Positions 1 to 5,363 of a DNA stretch of 5,584 bases are shown here, one piece after another (position 1 is the first letter of the stretch; the number at the start of each line of letters is the position of its first letter). This stretch comes from Bacillota bacterium (lineage in GTDB: Bacteria > Bacillota > DTU065), in NCBI GenBank assembly GCA_012842235.1, contig DUTE01000078.1:1-5584 (forward strand). Direction: 5' to 3'. The notes beneath the pieces were generated by a model. That model was not told where the DNA came from. It ran no database searches and saw nothing but the letters and a program-made list of their open reading frames with translations. The position numbers were made by a program, and so were the translations under genes.

Positions 1-10
1 ACTTTTTTAA

Positions 11-943
11 CCGAATCAAGTTTCAGATGATCAGTGCAAAATAAACTGGATTTTCGAATATGCTAAGGATTTAACCATCAAGCTAGGTGATATAACTGTA
101 ACAACCCCAAGAGCAAACCGAGTCATTTTGGCTACACGACCAGAGAATGCCATTATGTCATTTCCTGACGAAATAATGCCCTATCTTCCTGAGTTAGGTA
201 AACAATTTGATTTAGCTTTTATGGCAGGTTATCACTATATTTCCGAGATGAATCCAGATGGTAGGTCATATGAGGAATATTTAGAAAAATCAATTGAAGA
301 GATAAGACTTTTGCGCAAAGAGAATGAAAACTTAGCATTTCATTATGAATATGTGCCGATGAAAGCAAGAAATCTAGAAGCAAAGACCCTTGAGTTAATT
401 GGCAATGAAATTGAGAGTTTTGGAATTAACGAAAATGAGATTAAACTTGTTTTAGATGATTTTAATTTTGTAGAAGAAAAGAAGGCTCTAGAGGCATCAG
501 AGAGAGCATATACTCTTTATAAAGCAGCACTACCTATTCTACGAAAAATGAATTTGAAGAGGTTACATGTACACAATCTAGGATATTATGTGGTTATTAT
601 TTCGAAATCTTATCATATATCACCTGAAAGATGTCGAGAAGCTTGTCTTTATGCGTCTTGTGTCAATGCTCTCAAAGCTATATATGGAGGATTTGCCTTA
701 GCAGAGAAACTTAAGGAAGCGGGAGAGTATCCTTTATCAGACATTGGTTTTAAACAGCTTATTGGAATTAAAAAAGAGATGAATCTTGCCGAGGAGTTTT
801 TAGAGACAGGTATTCATGAAGAGGATGATCACTATCTTTTAGTGGTGCCTGCTCACGTCATTCCTAACCCTATAAGTACAGTGGGCATGGGTGACACTAT
901 TTCCTCAACATCTTTTGCTTTAGAATATAGTGAGGAGAGGTAA
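11..943 (+). CDS. ADP-dependent sugar kinase (ADP-glucokinase/phosphofructokinase family), 5'-incomplete or 5'-frameshifted
   Basis: The family transfers phosphate from ADP, rather than ATP, to glucose or fructose-6-phosphate in the cytoplasm, with a ribokinase-like fold. Coding character runs from position 11: residues NWIFEY (44-61) and PRANR (107-121) match the conserved IFEF and RaNRFI segments of the family. Downstream come FHYE, an ESFGINENE segment (the family's S-x-G-x-NE motif), HVHNLGYY, and near the C-terminus NPISTVGMGDTIS, the NxxxTVGxGD motif whose Asp (codon 893-895) is the expected catalytic base. About 310 residues are visible; full proteins are usually about 450, so the N-terminal third is missing. 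A TTG at 128 could be read as a start, but the conserved motifs upstream show it is internal. TAA at 8-10 blocks the same frame, so the gene is interrupted or shifts frame near the edge. Glucose versus fructose-6-phosphate specificity cannot be told. Family assignment is firm; intactness is not. Confidence 0.85.
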   Translation, partial: PNQVSDDQCKINWIFEYAKDLTIKLGDITVTTPRANRVILATRPENAIMSFPDEIMPYLPELGKQFDLAFMAGYHYISEMNPDGRSYEEYLEKSIEEIRLLRKENENLAFHYEYVPMKARNLEAKTLELIGNEIESFGINENEIKLVLDDFNFVEEKKALEASERAYTLYKAALPILRKMNLKRLHVHNLGYYVVIISKSYHISPERCREACLYASCVNALKAIYGGFALAEKLKEAGEYPLSDIGFKQLIGIKKEMNLAEEFLETGIHEEDDHYLLVVPAHVIPNPISTVGMGDTISSTSFALEYSEER

Positions 944-958
944 GAATACCTTTCCTCG
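931..958 (+). terminator. Hairpin spanning the kinase stop codon
   Basis: An 11-bp stem (932-942 with 947-957, one G-U pair) closes an AGAA tetraloop. The TAA stop codon (941-943) lies in the upper stem and loop. The stem is strong, but only CGCTTTGAC follows, not a real T-tract, so it is a weak terminator at best. It may instead attenuate read-through into smpB 31 nt later, or protect the upstream mRNA end. Confidence 0.4.
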
Positions 959-988
959 CTTTGACTACAGAATGTAGAGGTGGCTAAT

Positions 989-1453
989 ATGCGAGACATT
1001 AAAAAGGTTGCAGTTAATCGCAAAGCCAGACATCAGTTTTTTATTGAAGAGACATTTGAGGCTGGTCTTGTACTTCAAGGAACAGAGGTTAAGTCATTAA
1101 GGCTTGGTCGTTGTAACATACAAGAAGCTTATGCTGCTATTCATAATGGTGAAGCTTATATTTACAATATGCACATTAGTACCTATGAGCAGGGAAATAT
1201 CTATAATCATGATCCTCTTCGGCCTAAGAAAGTCTTATTGAGTAAAAGAGAAATCAATACTTTAATTGGCAAGACCCAGCAGGAGGGTTATACACTTATT
1301 CCCTTAGAGGTTTATTTTAACGAAAGAAATTGGGCTAAAGTAAGACTTGCATTAGCAAAGGGAAAGAAGCTCTACGATAAACGAGAAGATATTGCTAAAA
1401 GAGATGCTAAACGTCGGGCTGAACGGATTATCAAAGAACGCAACAATTATTGA
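989..1453 (+). CDS. smpB: SmpB, tmRNA-binding protein (SsrA-binding protein)
   Basis: SmpB binds the tRNA-like domain of tmRNA and takes it into the empty A site of stalled ribosomes, where it stands in for the missing anticodon stem. The 154-residue product is the normal length and nearly every block is present: NRKARHQFFIEETFEAG (10-26), LQGTEVKSLR (29-38, the oligonucleotide-binding-like core), HISTYEQGN (62-70), YNHDPLRPKKVLL (72-84), and a basic tail with KGKKLYDKREDIAKRDAKR (124-142), which enters the mRNA channel. ATG 989 is preferred because GAGGTG (977-982) sits 6 nt upstream as its SD. The in-frame GTG at 980 would add three residues but lies inside that SD. ssrA starts 35 nt after the stop, so the two partners are adjacent. 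No separate smpB promoter is evident; transcription may come from upstream. Confidence 0.96.
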   Translation: MRDIKKVAVNRKARHQFFIEETFEAGLVLQGTEVKSLRLGRCNIQEAYAAIHNGEAYIYNMHISTYEQGNIYNHDPLRPKKVLLSKREINTLIGKTQQEGYTLIPLEVYFNERNWAKVRLALAKGKKLYDKREDIAKRDAKRRAERIIKERNNY

Positions 1454-1478
1454 CAGATGGCTTGATAAACGATATCAT
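1450..1478 (+). promoter_or_regulatory. Sigma-A-type promoter for tmRNA
   Basis: A perfect -35 box TTGACA (1450-1455) is followed by an exact 17-bp spacer and the -10 box TATCAT (1473-1478, one mismatch to TATAAT). Predicted initiation is around 1485, a few bases before the mature tmRNA 5' end at 1489; RNase P would trim the leader. The -35 box overlaps the smpB stop codon TGA (1451-1453), so smpB and ssrA share no spare sequence. Confidence 0.8.
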
Positions 1479-1488
1479 AGTGTTACAC

Positions 1489-1850
1489 GGGGGCGATTTG
1501 GCTTCGACGGGGAGTTATGATGGTAGTCGCAGCGAGTCGAGTTCTCCACAAACTCGTTAAAAAGGTGGAACGCGTTAATAAACGCCAACGATAATTTAGC
1601 TTACGCTGCTTAATTAAAAGCGGCTGTCCTTGGGTAGTAAACCTGTGGCTATCCAATAGGGCATCAAATTAACAGGTTGCCGCTTAGGTCTTTACCCTAA
1701 GGCCAAAGCGAAAGATTTTAAGGGTGTAGCGATGGAGAGGCCTGTCTAGCGGCTGTTCTTCAAAGCGAAAAATAAGTAGCTAGGCTACGCTCGTAGAAGT
1801 GGCTATGGTCGTCTCTTCGGACGTGGGTTCGACACCCACCGCCTCCACCA
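1489..1850 (+). ncRNA. ssrA: Transfer-messenger RNA (tmRNA), one-piece form
   Basis: tmRNA acts as alanyl-tRNA and as a short mRNA to free stalled ribosomes and tag the unfinished protein for proteolysis. The ends form the tRNA-like domain: 5' GGGGGCG (1489-1495) pairs with CGCCTCC (1840-1846, one G-U pair), followed by discriminator A and an encoded CCA (1848-1850). A T-arm GTGGGTTCGACACCCAC precedes the 3' acceptor strand, and the diagnostic GGCTTCGACGGGG lies near the 5' end. The length of 362 nt is typical. A tag frame starts at 1584, and the sequence between the tag and the 3' domain has several self-complementary blocks, as expected for the pseudoknots. It sits directly behind smpB, has its own promoter, and ends at a terminator at 1966-2004. 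There is no sign of the two-piece permuted form. Confidence 0.97.
1584..1613 (+). other. tmRNA proteolysis-tag reading frame
   Basis: The resume codon GCC (1584-1586) opens a nine-codon frame, ANDNLAYAA, ending at TAA (1611-1613). The hydrophobic end with terminal Ala-Ala is the signal read by ClpXP-type proteases. A leading alanine is added from the charged tmRNA itself. The LAYAA ending differs from the common ALAA ending and resembles tags seen in some thermophilic Clostridia, from memory and not checked. Confidence 0.9.
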
Positions 1851-1965
1851 CTAATCCGAAATCCAAAACTTAAGAAATAGTCTGATTTCATTGTTGTTTA
1901 CAACTAATTTGTCTACATACAATTCAATAAGCTTTCTACATTGTTTTATGTCAGTACGGTCTATT
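1851..1965 (+). other. tmRNA 3' trailer
   Basis: This is 115 nt between the encoded CCA and the terminator stem. No open frame or tRNA is visible, only a small GTTG/CAAC hairpin. It is probably transcribed and removed when the tmRNA 3' end matures. No repeat of the tmRNA 3' end, which an integrase attachment event would leave, was found elsewhere in the window. Confidence 0.5.
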
Positions 1966-2004
1966 AAAGCCTGCCTATTCATTTTTAGGTAGGCTTTATT
2001 TTTT
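1966..2004 (+). terminator. Intrinsic terminator of ssrA
   Basis: A 12-bp stem (1966-1977 with 1986-1997, one G-T wobble) has an 8-nt loop and is followed directly by ATTTTTT (1998-2004). It is a textbook rho-independent terminator on the + strand and marks the end of the smpB-ssrA unit. Confidence 0.9.
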
Positions 2005-2047
2005 CACGATTAAGTGGGATAATGGCTGAAGTTTGTTTTTCTAGGAT

Positions 2048-2086
2048 TTACGGATGTAAGTGTTTCTTTTACGGATGTGAGCTTTT
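2048..2086 (+). repeat. Two tandem copies of an 18-bp direct repeat
   Basis: The sequence TTACGGATGTAAGTGTTT (2048-2065) recurs as TTACGGATGTGAGCTTTT (2069-2086), with a 21-bp period and three mismatches. It lies between the ssrA terminator and the transposase relic. A looser third match around ATGTGAGTTT occurs at about 2725. The repeats could be transposase-binding sites at the relic's left end or a degenerate remnant; nothing in the sequence decides this. Confidence 0.55.
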
Positions 2087-2135
2087 TAATATGGTCGCTA
2101 GCTATGATAGTGTAAAAAGTACCGGTTTCGATGGC

Positions 2136-2643
2136 GTGTTTGTTCCTCTAGCAAAGCAAGTAAAGATCAGAAGACTAGAGAGAAAGCTATCGCCAAAATA
2201 ACAGAACAGCTTGACAAGGTCAAAGCTGGAATAAACCGTTATCACCTTAAAACACGTTGTGCTGTTTTGAACAAAGTTAACAAAATTCTCGGTGGTCCTT
2301 TTTTAAAATACAAAAAGGCAATAGCCTTTGATATTGTTGATACAGATGGCATTATGACATTCTCCTGGAGTTGGAAAAATGACGTGTTAGATAAGCTAAA
2401 GGCTAAGGATGGTGTCTACACACTAATAACCAACAGAAGAGATTGCAATGCTGAAGAACTACTAGTATTATATAAAAGCAGAAATGGCATAGAATCAAGA
2501 TTCCGCGATTAAAATCTACAATTAAAGTTAGGTCTTTATTCGTGCACACCGAAAAACGGATAAGGTCTCTTGTTCTTATTACTATTTTAGCGTTGCAAAT
2601 CTACTCTCTAATTGAATGGGAAGCAGAAAAAGCGGGTCTATAA
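2136..2643 (+). pseudogene. Decayed IS4-superfamily (IS1634-like) transposase, C-terminal remnant
   Basis: This DDE transposase fragment has lost its N-terminal half and is broken by frameshifts. The segment KDQKTREKAIAKI (from 2162) is followed by an open frame to 2512 with NKVNKILGG, DGVYTLITN (probable second catalytic region) and YKSRNGIESRFRD. The frame stops at TAA 2510-2512. Restoring one T there gives FRDLKS and continues without a stop for 43 codons (2512-2640, ending LIEWEAEKAGL, TAA 2641-2643). The repaired stretch recreates the Y-x2-R-x3-E-x6-K signature of the superfamily. A further shift near 2155-2162 may join VFVPLAKQ (2136-2159), and another at 2641 may add 40 codons up to TAG 2762. 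Family members run to about 500 residues, so some 170-210 are left. No terminal inverted repeats or target duplication were identified. It cannot make an active enzyme. Confidence 0.8.
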
Positions 2644-2752
2644 AAGATCGTCTGTTATTGCTTTGATTATGTGTTCTATTTTGGAGGTAATTTCTTCTTG
2701 GTTTTTTCGATTAGGGTTTATCCCATGTGAGTTTGCTTTTTTGTGCAGACAA

Positions 2753-2786
2753 GGAAAGCACTAGAGAATTTACTCTAGTGCTTTCT
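2753..2786. terminator. Strong hairpin between the transposase relic and the minus-strand gene
   Basis: A perfect 12-bp stem (2755-2766 with 2773-2784) with loop AATTTA can be extended outward by a G-C and a G-U pair. It lies 75 nt past the stop of the minus-strand gene ending at 2861, so it is the likely terminator of that gene. The tail on either strand is only moderately T-rich (TTTCTT on +, TTTCCTTG on -), so it may work in both directions. Confidence 0.65.
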
Positions 2787-2860
2787 TAACTGATTAGATA
2801 AATTGTTATTTTTTACCTTATACACTTGTACTAAGTTAGCTCAATCTTTTAGGCTAAATT

Positions 2861-3736
2861 CTATTTTTCTGTAGGAACAACAAGAAAATAGCTACTGCTA
2901 TCCCAAACTGTGCCACCTTTTACGGGAATTAGTCCCATCTGATAGGCACGAGGATAGTATAGTTTTATTTGATTTGTAGATAGATCCCAAATGAGTGCTC
3001 CAGCCGATGTATTTTTAAAATTATCTACAGATTCTAAGCTATCTATTCCAGCGATCATACCCCATCCATAATCACCATACATGAAGGTTTCGGTGGCCTT
3101 TTGCCATCCTTTACGTCCATCGGTTCTAATATTATCTTCAAAGCTTCCAGTAGCATTGCCCATGACAAAATGTCTTCCGTGTTTTTTCATCATCGGCAAC
3201 ATACACATATAGGCTCTGTCAATTAGCATGTCAGTATGCCAAGTAGTTTCTTGTGAAAAATCAAATCTGTTAGGTTCTTCTAAGTTGATTACATATTTCC
3301 TAATGACACTGCCGACAACTTGTTCACCTTCTGGATATACAAGATCAGTGGTTTCAACAATTGTAAGATTCTTATGGATTTTATAAGTGCCATTTATGAT
3401 TTTTTTTCCATCAACAAAAAAATCGAGGGTTTTAAGTACTTCATTACCGTGGTTGCCACCCATCCAGGCGAGCTCTTTACCATTAACCGGTTTACCATAA
3501 TAGACGTATTCCCAATCTGTTCCAGAAGTTCCAGATATATATTCTTTGTTTATTGATACAGCATAGATATTCCAAATGCCCCAGTTTTTTAACATGAATT
3601 CCCAAGACACAGTTTTTCCTTCCCAAGGGATGTGCAGATAAGCTCGTTGATTGTTTTTAGAAAAAAGTCCTGCATCAGATTGAGCATTAGCACATGGGCT
3701 ACTAACTAGTAAAATAGCAAGTAATAAATACCACAT
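2861..3736 (-). CDS. Exported protein of unknown function, 291 residues
   Basis: I do not recognise the family. Residues 1-18 look like a signal peptide: a hydrophobic core (LLLAILLV, 4-11) and an AxA-type cleavage site, ANA before Gln19. There is no lipobox cysteine, and no Lys or Arg precedes the core, which is unusual. The mature part is rich in Trp, Tyr and Phe and in alternating polar/hydrophobic stretches, suggesting mainly beta structure (inference). Notable motifs are WMGGNHGNE (91-99), TTWHTD (164-169) and GDYGWGMIAGIDS (231-243). The His and acidic residues could line an active site or metal site, as in secreted carbohydrate-active enzymes, but nothing proves it. ATG 3736 is chosen because CAGGGGG (3744-3750) lies 7 nt upstream. 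The gene stands alone on its strand, with a probable terminator at 2753-2786. It is intact and certainly coding; the function is open. Confidence 0.85.
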   Translation of the reverse strand: MWYLLLAILLVSSPCANAQSDAGLFSKNNQRAYLHIPWEGKTVSWEFMLKNWGIWNIYAVSINKEYISGTSGTDWEYVYYGKPVNGKELAWMGGNHGNEVLKTLDFFVDGKKIINGTYKIHKNLTIVETTDLVYPEGEQVVGSVIRKYVINLEEPNRFDFSQETTWHTDMLIDRAYMCMLPMMKKHGRHFVMGNATGSFEDNIRTDGRKGWQKATETFMYGDYGWGMIAGIDSLESVDNFKNTSAGALIWDLSTNQIKLYYPRAYQMGLIPVKGGTVWDSSSYFLVVPTEK

Positions 3737-4311
3737 TTTTATACCCCCTGTAATTTGAACAGAAACAAGCTTTAATTGATATTAACCAACAAAAATTACA
3801 GCTATTTTTCTTCTTACTCCTTTCTAAAAAAAAGTAACGCATCAGAAAGCCAACTAATATTAGGCCTACCATTAGATATTCGTAAATCGTAAAAGAAGTC
3901 CTTGTTAATAGTAGAACAAATAATAAGTTTTTCAAAGAAAACGAAAAAACCGTCTTTTTAAGAGAATGGCCAGATAAAAAGTATTAATAGATCGACAACT
4001 AATTTTTGAATGCTTATAACATTTTTCTAAAGGTTGCACTTGATCCGATTTCTTAAAGTGCTATTCTAACTTGCTCTACTAAAGCTTTATCCTTAAAAAT
4101 AGACCAATTGTACTAGATAGCAGCAAAAAACTATGTGATGACCTTCCAGTTTCGTGGGGAGCTCTATGACTCTTGTAGCTTTAGTCTGATTGTCTATTTT
4201 GCTTTTAATTAAAGGAGCATTGTCACTTAATTATGGTACTTCAGACATATGTCACTAAAGAGAGAGTCGCCATATCTATATAACCAGTACAGTTAGAAAG
4301 GGGATTGGCAG
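3737..4311. other. Intergenic region with no convincing gene
   Basis: This 575-nt AT-rich stretch lies between the divergently transcribed exported-protein gene (-) and the 33-residue gene (+). It should hold the 5' regions of both. On the minus strand a TTG-started frame at 3935 encodes one hydrophobic helix followed by a basic patch, but it lacks an SD site and ends in low-quality sequence. AGAAAGGAG (minus strand, near 3815-3825) resembles an SD with no start codon at usable distance. The heptamer TGTCACT occurs twice (4221-4227 and 4250-4256). No tRNA or riboswitch is recognisable by eye. Confidence 0.5.
3908..3935 (-). promoter_or_regulatory. Candidate promoter for the exported-protein gene
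   Basis: On the minus strand TTGAAA (3935-3930) and TACTAT (3913-3908) are separated by 16 bp, a fair sigma-A match. It would give a 5' leader of about 165 nt before ATG 3736. In AT-rich DNA such matches arise by chance, so this is tentative. Confidence 0.3.
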
Positions 4312-4413
4312 ATGGCATCAGCAGGCAATGAGCAATCGGCTTTCGGATTGTTTCTAATATTGATCCTACTTGTTATTGCAACAATGAACGGTGGTAAGGG
4401 CGGTTTCTTTTAA
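4312..4413 (+). CDS. Small hydrophobic protein, 33 residues
   Basis: This short gene is supported by an SD site GAAAGGGG (4296-4303) 8 nt before ATG and by a strong terminator 34 nt after TAA. The product has a short polar start (MASAGNEQSA), one membrane-length hydrophobic stretch (FGLFLILILLVIA, residues 11-23), then a Gly/Lys tail ending NGGKGGFF. This design resembles the tiny YjcZ-type and other small sporulation-associated membrane proteins of spore-forming Firmicutes, but that is similarity of layout, not a proven homology. It is probably membrane-inserted. CATAT motifs at 4246 and 4271 loosely resemble the -10 elements of sporulation sigma factors; no matching -35 could be confirmed. 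A toxic type I peptide is an alternative, but no antisense RNA gene is apparent. Confidence 0.7.
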   Translation: MASAGNEQSAFGLFLILILLVIATMNGGKGGFF

Positions 4414-4446
4414 GAACATTATTAAAAACTAGGGGTTATGTATAAC

Positions 4447-4483
4447 AAAGGGAGCAGCCTTAGGCGTGCTCCCTTTATTTCTA
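4447..4483. terminator. Hairpin terminator shared by two converging genes
   Basis: A perfect 10-bp stem (4447-4456 with 4467-4476) encloses GCCTTAGGCG, which can add a small inner GCC/GGC stem. On the + strand the stem is followed by ATTTCTAT, ending the 33-residue gene. On the - strand it is 45 nt past the CofE-like stop and followed by GTTATA, so it may also terminate that gene. Confidence 0.8.
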
Positions 4484-4520
4484 TAACGGAATTTTAATCT
4501 TTATTAAAGGCTTATCCAGT

Positions 4521-5285
4521 TTATCTAGCTTGCTTTGTACCTATGGCCTGACTGGATTTTTTTTTTGGCATTGGTAACTTAAGTTTAATTTTAACTTTTC
4601 GTATAATGCCAATAGGGGTTTGTTGAGCCGATTGACCTAAAGGATTATCTTGAATCGCATTTTTAATAAACTCATTACTGATGTTTTTACTTGATTTACC
4701 GATAATATCTACACCTAAATCATTAGCATCGACAATAACAACTGTTGCACCTAAGCTATCACTAATCTCTTTGGCAACTTTATCAGGATTAAGTGGAGCT
4801 AAAACTGCGTATTTATTATAGGGAGGTAGAGTATAAGAACAGGGTCCATCAATAGCAGCTATTTTTCTCCCACTTATCTTATAAAAGACACCCCGAATAC
4901 CAAAGGGTTTAGTTATAGCAGCTGCAAAAGCCGCAAAAAGTATTCGAAAATAACCAACTTCTCTAAGAGCAAGCTCCATAGTCCAGGGGCTACCTAGACC
5001 TATGCCATAGGGAGATTTATAGACAAATTTGGAAAGGAATTTAGCAGTAAAGGAAGGTTTGATATCGTCAATACAATAAGCTCTTCCCTGTGTAATGGCA
5101 ACCATTTTTTCACTAACAAAGATGATATCGTTAGGTTTGACAAATGGACGTACATATTTATTCATAACTTCAAGAAGATCGTCACCATTTTTAACAACAT
5201 GAGTCTTCACAGGGTAGCGTGCATAGATATCACCATTAACAGTACGTAAAAGTTTTTTTTCGGGGTTAGCTATCAATCGTTTCAC
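4521..5285 (-). CDS. CofE-like protein (F420-0:gamma-glutamyl ligase family)
   Basis: The family's founding enzyme, CofE, adds glutamate to coenzyme F420-0 using GTP and divalent metal. The 254-residue product shows an N-terminal RYPVKTHVV (24-32), PNDIIFVSEKMVAITQGR (51-68, the conserved seKivaiaqGR block), GLGSPWTMELALREVGY (96-112), a central IDGPCSYTLPPYNKYAVLAP (145-164) and VIVDANDLGVDIIGKSS (183-199), the Asp-rich metal-binding segment. The tail after 232 is Lys-rich (PMPKKKSSQ) and probably flexible. The DGP/YNK form is that of Firmicutes homologues whose real substrate is not established; no F420 biosynthesis gene lies in the window, so F420 ligation should not be assumed. The start is GTG at 5285, with GGAGG (5295-5299) 9 nt upstream. 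It appears to be transcribed alone. Confidence 0.85.
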   Translation of the reverse strand: MKRLIANPEKKLLRTVNGDIYARYPVKTHVVKNGDDLLEVMNKYVRPFVKPNDIIFVSEKMVAITQGRAYCIDDIKPSFTAKFLSKFVYKSPYGIGLGSPWTMELALREVGYFRILFAAFAAAITKPFGIRGVFYKISGRKIAAIDGPCSYTLPPYNKYAVLAPLNPDKVAKEISDSLGATVVIVDANDLGVDIIGKSSKNISNEFIKNAIQDNPLGQSAQQTPIGIIRKVKIKLKLPMPKKKSSQAIGTKQAR

Positions 5286-5327
5286 AGTACAAAACCTCCA
5301 GATGCACTTTAAGATAAGGCACTCAAA

Positions 5328-5344
5328 ACACTAATGAGTAGTGT
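5328..5344. promoter_or_regulatory. Operator-like dyad upstream of the CofE-like gene
   Basis: ACACTA (5328-5333) and TAGTGT (5339-5344) form a perfect 6-bp dyad around 5 nt, 42 nt before the GTG start. Its size and place suit a repressor or activator site, but no regulator is known from the window and it may be chance. Confidence 0.3.
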
Positions 5345-5363
5345 ACAATTACCTACGTTTGGA

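Noticed and set aside
980..988. GTG 980 as the smpB start
   Set aside because: It lies inside the SD sequence of ATG 989 and adds only three residues; ATG 989 has correct spacing. It cannot be fully excluded.
1830..2110. Possible integrase attachment site at the tmRNA 3' end with a genomic island downstream
   Set aside because: tmRNA genes are common integration targets, but no integrase and no second copy of the tmRNA 3' end were found in the window; the neighbouring relic is an IS transposase, which does not use such sites.
3320..3556. Plus-strand open frame of 78 residues
   Set aside because: It lies wholly antisense to the well-supported exported-protein gene, has no SD site and has a composition expected of a shadow frame.
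3702..3935. Minus-strand open frame of 77 residues with one hydrophobic helix
   Set aside because: It starts at TTG without an SD site, overlaps the signal-peptide region of the exported protein, and its last half has no coding character. The start itself coincides with the TTGAAA of a candidate promoter.
4139..4213. A 24-codon plus-strand frame starting at ATG 4138
   Set aside because: No SD site precedes it and the translation has no recognisable pattern; chance frame in AT-rich DNA.
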